Source of the DNA: Apoda limacodes
Lineage: Eukaryota; Arthropoda; Insecta; Lepidoptera; Limacodidae
DNA: 64,000 bases
Assembly (NCBI GenBank): GCA_946406115.1
Contig: OX291562.1
Span: forward strand, 4,246,001-4,310,000
Direction of reading: 5' to 3'
A program made the position numbers and the translations under genes. Under the pieces are notes generated by a model, which was not told where the DNA came from, did not search any database, and saw only the letters and a program-made list of their open reading frames with translations. Below are positions 34,929 to 47,149 of the stretch, piece by piece; the first letter of the stretch is position 1, and each line of letters opens with the position of its first letter.

Positions 34929-35246
34929 CTTTTTGTTGCTTTGGTACAAGCACAAAGCTGAAGTAATGTAAAAGAATATGTAAAGAAAGATTTTTATACA
35001 TATTAAAATTACGGATTTCTCCTGAGAGTGATGCCGAGTGCCACTATTCGTTCATTTTGCTACAGATCAGCGGGGAGATCTAATTTTGGAACAGGAATAC
35101 ATATTCTGAAACGACTGCAAATAGGATATGATGATATACTTCTAATCATTCCAAAATTATTAGAATATGCTATGGGGCATAAGATGAAGGAATAATACGC
35201 AAACCCTTGTCTGTAAGTTGAATTATATAGTAAAACTATGTCTTGC

Positions 35247-36353
35247 CTTGTGAATTTAACTCGGTGGCAGCTCTCACGAGATCTCTTGTGGCCACTGCTG
35301 AAGAACAACTTGGTCTCCAGCCAGCAGGTGGTTGTCCACTCGATGACCTTTTATTTGATCCTCCAGAAAAATATCCAGAGCTGGCAGTATCACAACTTAC
35401 ATTCACTGATTTCCTTGGACTTGCCTCTTTGCTAGGGCATACATCTCCAAGAGACATTACTACTTCACCAAATTCCGTTTCTTCGGGGCCCACTTCAGTG
35501 AATGTACTATAATTTGGGCTAATATCAGAAAATCTTCTATCAGGGTGTAGATAATGGGAATGATGAGCAGTATGAGAAGTATGCTTAAGGTGGACTGAGT
35601 TTAAAAGAATGTTAGACGATGTTCTTGTCAATGCTTCTCTTTGGCGAATGGCTTCTCGGAAAATTTTACAGTACATGGATATCATGACCAAGCTCGGTAT
35701 CCAAAAAGAAACACTTGAAGATAATATAGCATAAATCATATTCACTTTGAAAATACATACGTCAGGGTTTGCTTTACGATATTGGCGATGTTGTTCAGTT
35801 GTATACCAGCCCATAAAAATTGGTACAAAACTGATAAACGCTGGCCAAAGCCAAACATTAGCCAGCATGAAACATACTGTTCTGTGTGTCATTGTAACGG
35901 GATATTCCAAAGGTCTGACAATAGCATAGTATCTGTCTACTGATATACAGCAAAGATGTAGTATGGAAGCGCTTGAAAAATAAACGTCTAAAGAATTAAA
36001 TATATCACAGACAAGAGGACCAAAAAGCCAAGCGTCCGTCAGCTCCGAACTAGCATTAAAGGTCATCGCACACAATGCAACCAGCATATCAGCAACTGCA
36101 AGACTGACAACGTAGTAATTAGTGAGTACACGCAGTTTTCTGTGTCGTTGGACTGAGATTATGACAAGGGCGTTGCCAAATAGAGCTCCAAGGATGATTG
36201 TTATGAAGACAAGACCCTTGAGTATGAGTATGAGTGTGTGCTGCCAGTCGTGGGGGGGCGCGGCAGGAGAGGCCAGCGTGGAGTGGAGCTCGAGCAAGAA
36301 CGCTGGCTCCGTACCGCGCCCGCGCAGCTCTACCTCGCTTCGAAACGACCCAT
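35247..36353 (-). CDS. Beta-type octopamine receptor, large exon (TM1-TM5, most of loop 3)
   Basis: A class A amine GPCR exon of 1107 bp. It has TM1 ([10 protein letters not shown]), TM2 ([11 protein letters not shown]), TM3 with the amine-binding Asp ([11 protein letters not shown]) and the DRY motif ([16 protein letters not shown]), TM4, a CIF segment in loop 2, TM5 with the agonist serines ([10 protein letters not shown]), and a long Ser-rich intracellular loop 3. Octopamine binding raises cAMP in this receptor class. The acceptor is ttttcag at 36354-36360. An in-frame ATG at 36408 lies upstream inside intronic repeat, so it is probably not the real start; the N-terminal exon was not found. 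A GC donor (caag|gcaaga) after 35247 gives the phase the TM6 exon needs. Which beta subtype is uncertain (Oct-beta-2 or -3 group). Confidence 0.88.
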
Positions 36354-36367
36354 CTGAAAAAGATACG

Positions 36368-36803
36368 AAAGTTTTAAAATCGGCAAAGTGTGAGTCGGAC
36401 TCGTGCATGGTGGGTTCCGTACGGCAAACAAATCACGTTTGTTGTATGGGAGCCCCCCTTAAATATTTGTTCTATTTTGATTTAATTATTTATTTTTAAA
36501 GTGAGTATATCTAAATATTTTGTGATAATTTAAAGCCTCTTCCTGTCGCCGTTATCAATATCGAGCAAAATCAAGCAAAAAAATCACGTTTGTTGCATGG
36601 GAGTCCCCTTAAATATTTATTTTATTCTGTTTTTAAGTGTTTGCTGTTATAGCGGCAACAGAAATACATCTTCTTTGAAAATTTCAATTGTCTCACTATC
36701 ACGGTTCATGAGATACAGCCTGGTGGCAGACGGACGGACGGACGGTCAGCGGAGTCTTAGTAATAGGGTTCCGCTAATTAGCCTTTGGGTACGGAACCCT
36801 AAA
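36368..36803 (+). mobile_element. Family A repeat, best-preserved copy
   Basis: It starts aaaatcggcaaagtgtgagt and ggttccgtacggc, and ends gggtacggaaccct. The words gttccgtac and gtacggaac at the two ends are inverted. Inside are two versions of a tatgggag(c/t)ccc word, a cacggttcatgagatacagc word and a (gacg)n tract. It abuts the receptor's large exon, and its first bases supply the spurious in-frame ATG at 36408. Confidence 0.7.
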
Positions 36804-37750
36804 AACGGCCTTTCTACTACCATTATTTGTTCTGTGATATATACAAAATTATGCGAATAATCATAAAAAATAAAGTTTAAATATCACATGAAATTGATTC
36901 CTAATAATTTATAGACAAACTTGGTTATAGCTTCACTGTAGAACAACTTTCGAAATACAAGATTTTTCCATAAGAATCAGTAGGCAAGAGAATGTTCACA
37001 ATTGTGTTTCCATTACGCACGCATTTGACGTAAATCTGTTTTATTACTCTAATGTGTAATAAAACGGAGATTGAGATGAAATACAAAAAGGTTTATTAAT
37101 TTTATCGACTTAGCCTAGAAATACACGAGTCATTTTTCAGAATAAACCTTTTTACGGAAAAAGAAAAAAAAAAGAGACAGAAAATACTTTTGTTATCAGA
37201 TTCCCGTGTCTCCTTTTGCTTTTTTAAAATAATACCAATAAAATAGGCGCGGCATTACCGCCTGAGAGTTTTGTGAACGCGGGCTTTGCGAAGAACAAAG
37301 TAATATTTAAAAAGATAATAATTAAGGTTACCTGCATGTAATGACACTGTTTACAATTAAGTGTAATAAAAAATATAAGCAATAAAATTGCTAACAACGA
37401 TCAATTTTAGAATCTATATATAAAGAGCAGATGCTCAATGGCCTAAAATTCAAACAAAAAGTTAAATGTATTATGTGTTCAAATTTATCGAGTGTTAGAT
37501 CGAGACTATACTACGATCACAATAGAATTTCAGGCAAAATTGGTGAAAAAAGTAAAAAATATATATCAATAAGGATAAAGTTTAAAAAGGAACAGTTAAA
37601 ATATCAATTGACAAATGAAATCATTCTTTGGTATATTTTTAATTGCCTACGAGATTTCTGTGAGCAGGCAGTGATACCTAAATTTACATAATTACGACAT
37701 CATAGATGAACTTAAGGTTAGAATTCGGTGTATCTAATTATAATATTATA
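36804..37750. other. AT-rich spacer
   Basis: No supported gene. A weak resemblance to the Helentron-like inner block (aggcgcggcattacc) occurs near 37245. An 86-codon frame at 37431-37691 resembles nothing I know. Confidence 0.4.
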
Positions 37751-37751
37751 A

Positions 37752-38030
37752 TATATGGTTTTGCCAGCGGCTCCGCCCGCCCTAAATTTGATTATCGGCG
37801 TGGAACTCATTAATTACACTTATAAAGTTAGCTGTAGCTATAGTTCGTTTAAGCTAGGTTGTAGTTATTCACGCGGGAACTTTAGAATTTTTCGGGATAA
37901 AAAGCCCATGTCTAATTCCAGGACCTAACCTATAATGTGTGTCAAGTTTCATCCCGATCTGTCCATTGGTTGAAGCGTGATTGAGTAACAAACATCCAAA
38001 CTTTCACATTTTTATAAGAGTAGGATTAAA
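37752..38030 (-). mobile_element. Helitron-like repeat (family C), copy 2
   Basis: The plus strand runs ggttttgccagcggctccgc, then ggcgtggaactcattaatta, ccaggacctaacctataatg and ttggttgaagcgtgattgag, ending catccaaactttcac then ataagagtagga. This copy shows the uninterrupted form of the repeat that the LINE splits at 59.5/63.7 kb. Confidence 0.65.
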
Positions 38031-39750
38031 TTAAAATTGTTTTAAAATTATAAGGATTTTCACATTTTAAAACACAATGGATAACGTAAAGTATTCATTT
38101 TTAAATTCATCTCAAATTAGATATTTAATTAGATATTTAATTAGATAAGAAATTTGAGACATTATTCGGTTAATATATAAACACTAGCTATGTAACTATG
38201 TTATAAACTTATGCAGACAAATAGGTCACGCTAGTAGCTCTGCCTCTAAATAATTGATTACGACACCCTTAGTGCATTGAGCAGAAATGCTAGCTCAAAC
38301 TTGAACACTAGCTTAAGCTGAACTTAATAAGAACTAAGTCAAGGTAAGGTGAAGATAGAATTACAATAATTATAATAATTGCATAATCGTCTTCAAAATA
38401 CGTTCTCATTGCTGACCTTAGTAATGTAAACTTAGGGTTAGGGTTGAATACTTTTAACTTCGTTGGCATAAAAACTGTTTGTTTTTGAAACCCATCTTCC
38501 AAAATCACAGATTAACAAGAATGTATTAAAGTTTTTCGTTGAAGACAAGTAGTACACAAGTTACTAAAACTCTTAGGAACTTAACGCACTTAATTCACGT
38601 AGGATTTGAAACTCACTCGTAGAATAAATCTAAAAACTGGAGAACACGATATATTTTTCAAAAAAAACTATATATATTATATTATATATTTCTATATTGA
38701 AGCCAAAGCCAAAAAAAAAATTACATTACAAATTTAACTTATATGTAACGAAAGTTTGCATATCTATTGACAGCTACAATAAAACATTTTCTCCTTTAAT
38801 TTATCTGTTTTTATTTTCTTCAATTTTGTTTTTTTTTTATTCTGTTTTTAATAAATTGACATATAATTGATATAGTATAATACTTTATCGATCTCATGTA
38901 CATGTACCGTAGGGTCTAAGGCCAAAGGTTTTCAACCAGGATCCAATTCTCACTTCATCCGAGATAATTTCGAATTAGACATTATCTAGAAGACACTATT
39001 TAGACTATAAAATTTCGAACGCCGACATCATTTTCTCGTTTGCTGTATTCTCACTATCAATCGAAACAAATTTCGAACAAAATGACGTTCTCGCCGTTAT
39101 AAAGAGGGGTACCTACCGTTGCACAGCATTTTAAAAAACGCCTAGCATAAAATACCTCTTTCAACATATAAAAAAAAAAGATTTTGATAACTACAAAACG
39201 TTTGAAGCAACAATTTACATGCGTGTTTTATCATTATTATTTTTGTATTATAATAATAACTAAGTTTGTAAAATAATTCCCTATTCCGAGTAATTGCTGT
39301 AATTTCAAAACAGAACGGCCACTCAAAACCGGAGGAAATACCCATATTGTATTATGAATAATTAATTGTGATTGTATATAAAATATGAGGAATAAAGGTA
39401 AAAAAGTATCATATTTGCTAATATAAGTCTTTTATTCCGCCCTTTTAATTTGTTATTTAATACAATTGACATGGATTGAAATGTGTGATTGAAATATGTA
39501 TGTGATAATAGACCCGTGACCCTAAGTTTCTTTTGTTTAATTTATCAGTTATTGCTGCATCCGTTATTACGCCCACTGTATCTGCAAACACGTGGATCCG
39601 TTATAATGGGTCGAGAAACCGTAGGCCGACCAAATCACACTAACAACTATGACATCTGCATCAGTGTTTTGATGTTTTAATCATTTTAATAACACAACTC
39701 AAATGGGTACTTTAATTATGTTTTATTAATATTATCTTAGTTTTATCGGT
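38031..39750. other. AT-rich spacer
   Basis: No supported gene or repeat. Short open frames only. Confidence 0.4.
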
Positions 39751-39756
39751 ATTTTT

Positions 39757-40072
39757 TTTTCTATTGGTGCCTAATGAGAGTCTGTTTAAGAAGACCATGC
39801 TGCCGGCCTGTTTGCAGCACGGTACCGTAGGCGAGGGCGATTTGAGCTTTAGTCCACACGCGGGCCCAGAGCGGATTGTGGACTTCACATACGTCTTTTT
39901 TTTTAATGTATGCAGGTTCCTCACGATGTTTTCCTTCACCGAAAAGTCAGTGGTGTGAATTTTCAATGTACTTGAGAAAATAAGAAAAAGTCTCATTGGT
40001 ACATACCGGTTTTGAACCTCCGCCCCTCAGAACGGGAGCCAGACACAGTTACCACTCGGCCACCACCAACTT
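39757..40072 (-). mobile_element. tRNA-derived SINE, copy 1
   Basis: On plus it runs from the tail (ttgcagcacggtaccg) through ccacacgcgggcccagag and ccttcaccgaaaagtcagtg to the head. The head reads acataccggttttgaacctc, a diverged pol III B box, then gttaccactcggccaccacc, an A box read in reverse. The layout (tRNA-like head, conserved centre, LINE-like tail) is that of common moth SINEs. Confidence 0.8.
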
Positions 40073-41250
40073 TTTGCTGCCGGCCTATTCATCAGTAATT
40101 ATTTTCATTCGTATTAAAACGTTTGAGTGATATCATTATGGAACGAGTCCAAACTAATGTTTTAATAACCTTCATTATACGACAGTTGCATAATACCTAT
40201 TATAGGTTCATGATCATCACAGGAACAGTCTATTATATTAACAAGAATTACCACTTGGATTTTTTAGAAGTACTATATTGCATTTCATACGCATACTGAC
40301 ATTAAATTGTGGTCTATTTTATTATAGACTCTTTTGGTAATCCCTAAGTATGCTTAGTGATAATTATAGTAGTAGTTAACTACTAGCTTTAGTACCTAAG
40401 TAATCAAAACATCATTAAGGCTAGAAATGCTTGTTTACGTTTTAAACATTGACTATAATTATAGCGGTCGAAGGTTACTAGAAGCTATCGGTCAAGGCTC
40501 GTAGCATCATGCGAGGTCACACAACCGGTAATTTTACTAACCTTTGTAGTTTCAGATTGTTTCTAACTTCGGAACTTCCTTTTAAGAGACGGTCAGTTTA
40601 ATTATATGTTAAATAAAACTAAAACTGATACCTATCTGACATAAACAAATAACTTAAGTGTAAAGAAACTATACTATGTAGTTTGTGCATACGACTTTTA
40701 GTTCAGACAATACTTATATTTGTTTCACCTCAATGCAGGGGGCTTATTGTTAGGAGATAGACGCTTGCAACACTTGCTTAAAAAGTCTAAGCATTCCTTT
40801 CATGAAGAAACCCATACTGTAGTCCCAATAGCATTGAAATAAACAATTTTCTAAGTCACTCGCTTGGTAGTCTGTATAAAAATCACTTGACTATTACTCC
40901 TTTCATACTTTGATACTGATACGGCTATAAAATAGAAAATATGAAAAGTTTTCCGGAAAATTACTGCCTTAACTGAGAGACAAAGTTTGGCCAACTTGAA
41001 CAAAGGCTCTTTTCTTGAAAATAAGCACTTGTTGGAAAGTTTATAAGAAACCTTCAATAGATATTACTGAATTATTAATTATTTTAATGTATTAAGTCTT
41101 GTTTCTTAAAAGCTATTTATGCAATTGTTGCGAAATTAAGTTGTTTTCAACACAAATGAGCTATTAAAAGACAAATTTTGTGCAATTTCATACACTGATT
41201 TTTATACGACCTGGAATAAATATAATAATAATACAAATATCGTTAGTATT
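40073..41250. other. AT-rich spacer
   Basis: No supported gene or repeat. Confidence 0.4.
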
Positions 41251-41257
41251 GCAGCTC

Positions 41258-41578
41258 TTGCCTTGCCTTGCCAGCCTTCATACGTCCCCACTGCTGGGGC
41301 ACGGCCTACCCTCATAAGCGAAGGTGATTTGGGCCATAGTCCACACGCGGGCACAGTCCGGATTGTGGACTTCACGTAAGTGTTTTTTTTTTTTGACGTA
41401 TGCAGGCTTCCTCCCGATGTTTTCCTTCACCGAAAAGCCAGTGGTGTGATTAAAAAAATCAGTGTCCTTGAGAAATTAAGAAACGACTCATTGGTACACG
41501 CCGACCCCGGGGTTCGAACCTCCGCCACTTGGGACGTGAAGTAAAATTTAAGCCCCTCGGTCACCACCGACACTCTTG
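41258..41578 (-). mobile_element. tRNA-derived SINE, copy 2 (best head)
   Basis: The reverse-complement head contains a clear B box (ggttcgaacc, near 41514-41523) and an A-box region at 41560-41575 (ctcggtcaccaccga on plus). The centre (ttttccttcaccgaaaagcc) and tail (cactgctggggcacggccta) are conserved. A run of t near 41384 is likely an internal slippage site. Confidence 0.85.
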
Positions 41579-42423
41579 CTCTGCTCATAATTCAATATAG
41601 CCATGCCTCAAGCTACTTAATTAAATGCAGAGGGATTAACTTAGGAGATATTTTTATGAAGTTGCTCTGTATTAAACTATAGACTCTATATAAACATGAA
41701 AATTAGGAACGTTGTTCATACAATGGGTTTTGCAATTCAAATCTGACCCATCGCAGACAAATACCTATTTAGTATGCGAATAAGTTTGTCAGCTTTCTAT
41801 ATACTTCTGCATTTTTTACACCAGAGGGCTTAACCTTTACAGTACCATAATTTATATTTTTACTTTCGAGGTACCTAATAAGATTTTGTAGGCGTAATAA
41901 GCTATTTGTTTTGAACCAGGGGGCGTAAGAATATCCTCTTTCGCTGCACTTGATGTGTGTGTCACATGACACTGCTTATTTTTGCGAAAAACTTTATAAA
42001 TATGGTAGCACTTATATAAATGTAAAACTTACCCAAGCAAATAACGCACGAATCTGTTGATTAATAAGCGCCATCTAGCGGAAGCTTGTCGATCCACGTA
42101 AATATTCATTACGGGTTACTCGTTGCTCGTGTTTTAATGTACATACATGCAAGTACATACTTAATGAAACGAGTTACCGATAAGACTATGAATATGATAC
42201 TACTTTTTTATTTCTTAATTCGAAAATTAAATTACGGGAGTATAAACGGAAGGATAAAAACTGTCCTGTAAACTACATTTTACAACGCACTTTGACACCC
42301 ATCCTTCATATGCTTTGTTTTAATATTGTTCAAAGCATTGCTTATTTAGCGCTCGTTTTTATTGGTATTTTGGTGTAAATATTCCTTAATTTTAATCTTC
42401 AGAAAGAGCAACCTCATCTATGT
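41579..42423. other. Spacer, no supported gene
   Basis: AT-rich, with only short open frames. Confidence 0.4.
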
Positions 42424-43020
42424 TCTCGCTTTTTAAAACTTACATCCTTTCACATCACATGGTCTCGCGCGACAAGTATCTTTGCGATGTGAGCCGCTTA
42501 TGCATTTGAAACAAAGTCGCATTTCCTTCACGATTTCCCACCGTTCTGACACGCTTTTTTCAGCAAAAGTGGGACATCTCGACAGTGTGTGGTCGTCCTT
42601 ACACAGTGGACACGTCGTAGGCCCTCGTTTCGTCAGCGTGGAAAACCTTTTCGGTAGTTCACGCGAAGTTTTTTTGTTCCGTAGTACGCTCCCTTTCTGG
42701 CAACGCGTAGCTTGCATACTTTTCCGCTTCTATGTTGAGAAAATCGGCCATTTTCTTGAGTTCTGGTACGTCATCTGACCGTCCAGCTCTGTAGTCGAAC
42801 CATTTCGATCTCAATATAGGAGTAAGCTTTTCACATACTTCTTCTTGTAACTGGCATCTTTCTGGGCTCTTTCGGTTGCAATGGACCAAACTTCTTCAGC
42901 AACCGAAATTGCTGGTTCTTCCAAAATTCGGCTCGAAGCTGACCAAATTGTGCGGACAGACCCTTCGATATCTGTAGCACAAGGTTTTGCCCGTGACAAG
43001 GAATTTCTTCTTAGGCGCTT
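42424..43020 (-). pseudogene. BEL/Pao LTR-retrotransposon gag remnant
   Basis: Three overlapping frames on minus join into one damaged protein. They are an AISVAEEVW segment, a KLTPILRSKWFDYRAG segment followed by ELKKMADFLNIEAEKYA, and a Cys-rich end. That end has CPLCKDDHTLSRCPTF, then RLCFKCISGSHRKDTC and CDVKGCKF, the paired zinc knuckles typical of Pao-type gag. At least two frameshifts separate the parts, and a TAA follows CKF. No protease, RT or integrase follows, so the pol part has been lost. Confidence 0.75.
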
Positions 43021-43040
43021 GAGATATTAAAACGCGTATA

Positions 43041-43320
43041 TGCACACAACAGACCGATTTTATTTTTTATGTTATGCTTCTAACTTAATTCTAATATATG
43101 CAATATATTTACAAATATTTCACTTTAAACAATATATATTAGTATCTGATGGATACTTCTTGAAGCTTCTTGATTGACTGAGTGCAAATACAAATTTCGT
43201 TCTATATTTATAACAAAAATAAAAAACCCCATCAGAGGGAGAGGTTGTTCCATAGAACCTTCTAGATTTAGTGCTTAACTTATTGTACTTACTGTAGTGA
43301 CTGCAAATCTAGCCCACACA
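43041..43320 (-). repeat. Possible 5' LTR of the BEL/Pao remnant
   Basis: Just upstream of the gag remnant on minus, a ~280-bp segment begins tgtgtgggctag and ends gttgtgtgca (TG...CA). It has a TATA-like ttataaatata inside (near 43205). No second LTR or convincing primer-binding site was found, so this is tentative. Confidence 0.3.
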
Positions 43321-44330
43321 AAAACTTAGTGAAAGACAACATATTGTAGTCGATATAGACATATATCGAAAGTGTAGGTATATCTCCTAGCTATAAATCG
43401 CTACTGACAGTTGGGGTCTCTATCGGCTATTGCCATCACAGTCACACGATTTGCGGCTTGACTATAAAATAACGCTGTTTTACATTTTTAGGTTTTATAG
43501 CCAAACGGTAGGAGCTATAATGACGATTTAGGTGTCCTAAGATAGAGCTTTCGGAGGCGGTTCCAACAACGTATAGTGGTATGTTCCATCGTCTACGGTT
43601 AGGCCGTAGTGAGAGAAGAGCTGGAATTCTAGCTCTCAAGGCTTTCTGCCTACACTAGATGACTACAGACTTTGTGCTATATGTCAAAAAATAGACCTAA
43701 AATTCGGACATACATTCCCGTGTTTTTGGTGTCTGTCAGTATGTTAAATTATGAAAAAATATGTGATACAAGTTTTCAGGATTTTCCTTGTGCTTCTGTA
43801 CTTCAGAGCTTAAAGTTACCTGTATGAAACCTATTTATTTTGATAGATGCCTATGAGAAGTATCTAGTGATATATTTATCTTTATCCTATGTAACCCGGT
43901 TGCTGAGTTATAAGCTATTGTGTTTCATAAGTTCACATGTGATTTGCGCCCTAACCATACTACTTACCGTAACGGTGTAGATACCTATGTATAGGGGCAA
44001 AGGTGTGCATTCTACCTGTGATACTTACTTTAGGCATAGCCTAAGGACTTAATGACCCTAGCCAGGTAAAGTTTTAGACAGTCTTTCTCTTTTTTACCCA
44101 TAGACCCATCCCTTTTGTATTTCTATCGCAGTCTATTATCATAGGAGTGAGGGAGAAAGAATGTACAATACTCAACATGCTAACTGTTTTCACCTGTAAC
44201 TCAATAAGGAAAATAGTTTTTATTGCGTAAATATATACTTAATATTAACTTATTATTACGAAACATTACAAGACAAAAATTATGCATTTTTATATAAATG
44301 TTTTTGGATGCAATTTGTGTTGCATTCTTG
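43321..44330. other. Spacer, no supported gene
   Basis: No domain or repeat recognised. The open frame at 43442-43639 could be LTR-element leader or unrelated. Confidence 0.35.
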
Positions 44331-44790
44331 CAGCGGTGATAACAACTACATTACGGCTCTACGCCGTAACTGAAGTCTAGGAGAAAACTACTCTAAGGGC
44401 CGGTGCGCGTCAGCCTTCTAGCGACGTCAGCATTGAGGGAGGCCTGGAGTGCTCTATACTCCAAATCCTCAGCCTGCCTGGAGTGCGCTATACTCCAATC
44501 TTTGGCTTATTCGGTAGCTGTGCTTCAGCCTGTGCACCTCTGATCACCCTAGCTACGGGGCGCACTTCTGCCACGTGCTGCTTAGCATTGTGCCGGCCAC
44601 GTGCGGCATATCATTCTGCCGGCTTACTAAATCCTTGGACATACACTACTCACTACACGTCGTTAACTCACCTAAAGTCAGTCCCGTCCGCGTCTACCTC
44701 TTTGGCGGCGGAGACCTGCGGGGTGTGATCGACGTGGAAGATCGCTGATCGGGCTCTAGGCCGAAGAAACTAATTGTAAGTTTATTCTAA
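44331..44790. other. GC-rich block of unknown nature
   Basis: About 460 bp much richer in GC than its surroundings, with a direct duplication of cctggagtgc(t/g)ctatactcca (44433 and 44478). An 81-codon plus-strand frame resembles nothing known. The block ends on plus in a splice-donor-like gtaagt at 44775. It could be a 5' exon, an LTR fragment or an unrecognised repeat. Confidence 0.35.
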
Positions 44791-45104
44791 CATACGCTTG
44801 AAAACCTTTCACTTAGAAATCTGTGTAGGCAGGCTGACGGTTTTTTTTATCTTTCTGTTTAGTTAGGTAGTTCTCTGCTAATGTAAAATAGATAGTTATT
44901 ATTTATATATATTAAGGGTTAAGAATCACCTTTGTGATTAGGTTACTACTGAGCAATAAATATTGTTATTATAAACCGTGAACGAGTATACATTATAACC
45001 TGCCTTACCCTTAAAAAGTATTTTCTTTACTTGCCTCTGAACTCGCTCTGCCTAAATCTCCCTAAACCTAGCCGGTGTATTCGGTAACACGATACTCCTA
45101 CTCT

Positions 45105-45350
45105 ATCCTATCCTGTTATAATTACTAAGACTCCGCTGTCCGTCCGTCCGTCCGTCCGTCTATCACCAGGCTGTATCTGAAGAACGTATGATGTATTTAT
45201 GTTGACGCTATAACAACAAATACTAAAAAATAGAATAAAATAAATATTTAAGGGGGGACCCCATACAACAAACGTAATTTTTTCGCAGTTTTTATAGATA
45301 ATGCTTGTGTTTCCGTAACCTTCGTGCGCGAGTCCGACTCGCACATAGCT
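45105..45350 (-). mobile_element. Family A repeat, copy 5
   Basis: The plus strand starts aattactaagactccgctgt, then a (ccgt)n tract and caccaggctgtatctgaaga. It continues with a ccccatacaacaaacgt word and ends cttcgtgcgcgagtccgact. It is the reverse of the 36.4-kb copy and slightly shortened. Confidence 0.65.
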
Positions 45351-45795
45351 GATTTTTATTATTTTATTATAATTTTTTAATTTTATTGTTGCAGTGTTTT
45401 AATCTAAGTAACTTTTTGCTTCAAAAATAAGAATATCAAATACCATATCATTAACGCATTTGACTACGTTGAAATCTTAATTGTATTTTTTTGTATAAAA
45501 TGTTTTGAATTTTGATGTGTCTTCTAAAATAATGCTCTCAGCAATTTATGTTTCAATCTACTTAAGTCTTATCTAAAAGGATGGATAAAATATAATAAAG
45601 GGATTCTGAGGCAGAGTGCGTAAATTTTATTTTGGTGTCAGGAAATTTCCTGATAAGAGGAAATTTATAACGAAAATTCCAAAATAAAATTATTGGAGTA
45701 CCTACTAGTATGATGTGCATAAACCTTAATATTTATAAAATGTATAATATGAACAACGAGAAATTCTATTTAGTAATTTTAAGAGATATGAGGTA
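45351..45795. other. AT-rich spacer
   Basis: No supported gene or repeat. Confidence 0.4.
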
Positions 45796-45799
45796 GGTA

Positions 45800-46065
45800 A
45801 GTTGGTGGTGGCCTAGGGGTTTCGAGTTCACATTGCGTCATGAGGACAGAGGTTCAAGTCACAATGACAATGACATGTAACAATGAGTCTTATTTCTAAA
45901 TTTTTCAAGTACCTACATTTAGTTTTCCTTGGCTGGCTTTTCGGTAAGTGAGGAATCCTACATACGTTAAAAGAAAAGATGTATGTGTTGTCCACAAACT
46001 GCACTGGGCCCGCGTGTGGAGTTTTGCCCAAATCACCCTAGTTGCAGGTAAGCCGTGAGTGCGTA
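45800..46065 (+). mobile_element. tRNA-derived SINE, copy 3
   Basis: The head contains ggtggtggcctaggggttt (A-box region) and an aggttcaagtc B-box-like word near 45850. The centre is ggctggcttttcggtaagtg, and the tail has gggcccgcgtgtggag. It is plus oriented and diverged. Confidence 0.75.
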
Positions 46066-47145
46066 AACATAGCTAGTATGATTTTTTTTTTTTTTATCAT
46101 CACTGTCCCACTGCTGGACACAGGTCTCTCCCAAATATCGTATACAGCGGTCCTATATTATTATATTTAGATATGTGCTATAAAATTAATGACAAAGTAG
46201 TCATTAAAGTTAAAGTTAAGTCAAACAATGTTTATATATTGACAAAATGTCATTTTGTAGAAAATTAATTTCCTTTTATTTGCAGGTAATGAATTTCTTT
46301 AATGAAAGCACCAAATGACATTAGTGAGATAATTTAAAACGTCTCACTGAATCAATACTAGAGACAATGAAAAGTTAGAAGATAAAGTCGACAATAGCTT
46401 TTCTTTGATAAGAGATTTCAATTCGTTACGAAATACTTTATATAGCTTAACTACTTAATTATTTTATCATTATATTAATTTTGAATTGTTGTTAAATTGG
46501 CTTTTTCAGGTTCATATTGCAGATAAAAATATACGCGTGCTTTATACTTGACATAATCTCACTAGAGCGTAATGTTACATATTTTTTTTTCATCGAAGAA
46601 GAAAGAAGAAGAAGATCAAAGAAGCTTCTTTTAATAACGAAACACTTAAAATTTCGTCATGTATCTCCTTCCGTTCGTCGCGCCGTCCGTATGTCACGGC
46701 TTTACAATTCCACAATTTCAACTTTTGAACTGTGTTGAATATCTTTAAAATTCATTTGAGGTTTTTAAGTAACATTTTCGCTACAATGTATTTTTGCGAG
46801 TTCTTAGCTTAAAAAATTTAAAAAAATAGTTATTCATTCGTCCTTAACGTCTTAACGGAGAAACCAATTGAGCTGAAATTTGGCACAGACATAGTTGAAG
46901 AGACGGAGGACATAGGCATCTTGTATCCGGCAAATTTACATGTGGAATAACTATAAGTAAACTCTAAGTAGGCCAACTATAGCTATAGCAAACTTTCTTA
47001 CTTATAATCAAGGAGTTACAGTAGAAATCCCACGCCGTTAACAGAATTTAACGCAAGTGGAGCCACGGTAAAAAGCCAGTGAGAAAAAGATTTGAATTAA
47101 ATTTTAGCATTGCTTTGAGCAATATTAAAATGAAACTTTGTTAGA
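46066..47145. other. Spacer with repeat scraps
   Basis: A T-run near 46084 is followed by tcccactgctggacacagg, a common moth repeat word. A LINE-tail-like block (gagaaaccaattgagctgaa) lies near 46858-46930. No gene seen. Confidence 0.4.
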
Positions 47146-47149
47146 ACGT

